From PWHW01 sp964435025 (lineage in GTDB: Bacteria > Patescibacteriota > Minisyncoccia > Minisyncoccales > PWPS01): a stretch of DNA of 21,665 bases. Every line of letters starts with the position of its first letter. Positions within the stretch are counted from its first letter, which is position 1. The position numbers and the translations under genes were made by a program. Positions 21,553 to 21,665 of this stretch are shown here, piece by piece. The stretch spans positions 1-21,665 of the forward strand of contig CAYSXL010000007.1 of NCBI GenBank assembly GCA_964435025.1, read 5' to 3'. Under the pieces are notes generated by a model that had not been told where the DNA came from, ran no database searches, and was given only the letters and a program-made list of their open reading frames with translations.

Positions 21553-21665
21553 CATTTCTCGGCCGGTCTTTCTTTGTGTCAATTTAAGGGGTGCGGATGA
21601 GGTCTGTTGATTTCTATCTCCAAATTGATATAATTACCAAGGTCTTTATTTTATATAAATAGGAT
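21553..21665. other. Right-edge intergenic stretch
   Basis: No gene was recognised in the last 113 bases. Apart from the promoter at 21607-21634, I see no terminator hairpin with a T-run for the cupin gene. Confidence 0.7.
21607..21634 (+). promoter_or_regulatory. Predicted promoter for a gene beyond the window
   Basis: TTGATT (21607-21612), 16 bases, perfect TATAAT (21629-21634). The predicted start is near 21641, followed by AT-rich leader to the window edge. Confidence 0.65.

Noticed and set aside
1..21665. tRNA, rRNA, insertion sequence or prophage
   Set aside because: No cloverleaf-like segment, rRNA motif, transposase or phage protein was recognised by reading; a covariance-model scan was not possible here.

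Overview
The window looks like part of a chromosome scaffold from a small-genome, moderately AT-rich bacterium, most likely a member of the Candidate Phyla Radiation (Patescibacteria). The main reasons are a large integral-membrane protein paired with a VirD4/HerA-type ATPase that carries a C-terminal CxxC...CxxC zinc ribbon, an upstream gene with a HARE-type winged helix, compact single-domain housekeeping enzymes in overlapping co-directional strings, and a sortase with surface proteins. TGA, TAA and TAG all act as ordinary stops, so UGA-recoding lineages are unlikely. The lineage call is inference. There are three runs of exactly 100 N (10527-10626, 12015-12114, 14990-15089), so this is a scaffold with placeholder gaps.

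Left part (1-7004). A plus-strand string runs from a truncated HARE-HTH protein through the membrane protein/ATPase pair, phosphoglycerate kinase, a RecJ-like DHH phosphoesterase and an RNase HI. Spacings are short or overlapping (ATGA junction at 4878-4881), which suggests one transcription unit. It converges on elongation factor P, the only minus-strand gene, whose hairpin-tip residue is Arg32 instead of the usual Lys. EF-P and a small membrane protein at 7077 share a divergent intergenic region with two overlapping sigma70-type promoters.

Middle part (7077-16564). Two unrecognised small proteins are followed by a BaiN/HI0933-type flavoprotein and a DUF2914 membrane protein. Then comes a cell-surface locus. 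It holds a sortase interrupted by a gap, a 53-residue ORF that is essentially a free-standing sorting signal, a membrane-anchored repeat-tailed protein, a surface protein with FN3-like and DUF11-like domains, a small type II membrane protein with an FN3-like outer domain, and a second surface protein with DNA-identical FN3-like repeats and a long Thr/Pro linker. Both large surface proteins end in the same VPTGITGSG motif, a transmembrane helix and a basic tail. The small ORF beside the sortase carries the variant VETGIT in an otherwise alignable segment. The natural reading is an enzyme with its substrates, and the small ORF is the least expected part. This locus also has the clearest promoters, Shine-Dalgarno sequences and terminators of the window.

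Right part (16657-21665). TruB, a CAP-domain protein with a coiled-coil tail, an HD-domain hydrolase, a membrane-anchored protein of unknown function, a NUDIX hydrolase, a two-helix membrane protein, a PD-(D/E)XK nuclease with a 2+2 cysteine arrangement, and a cupin follow in tight order. A promoter near the right edge points to a gene outside the window. No tRNA, rRNA, CRISPR array, transposase or phage gene was recognised, and no gene-free stretch exceeds about 215 bases.
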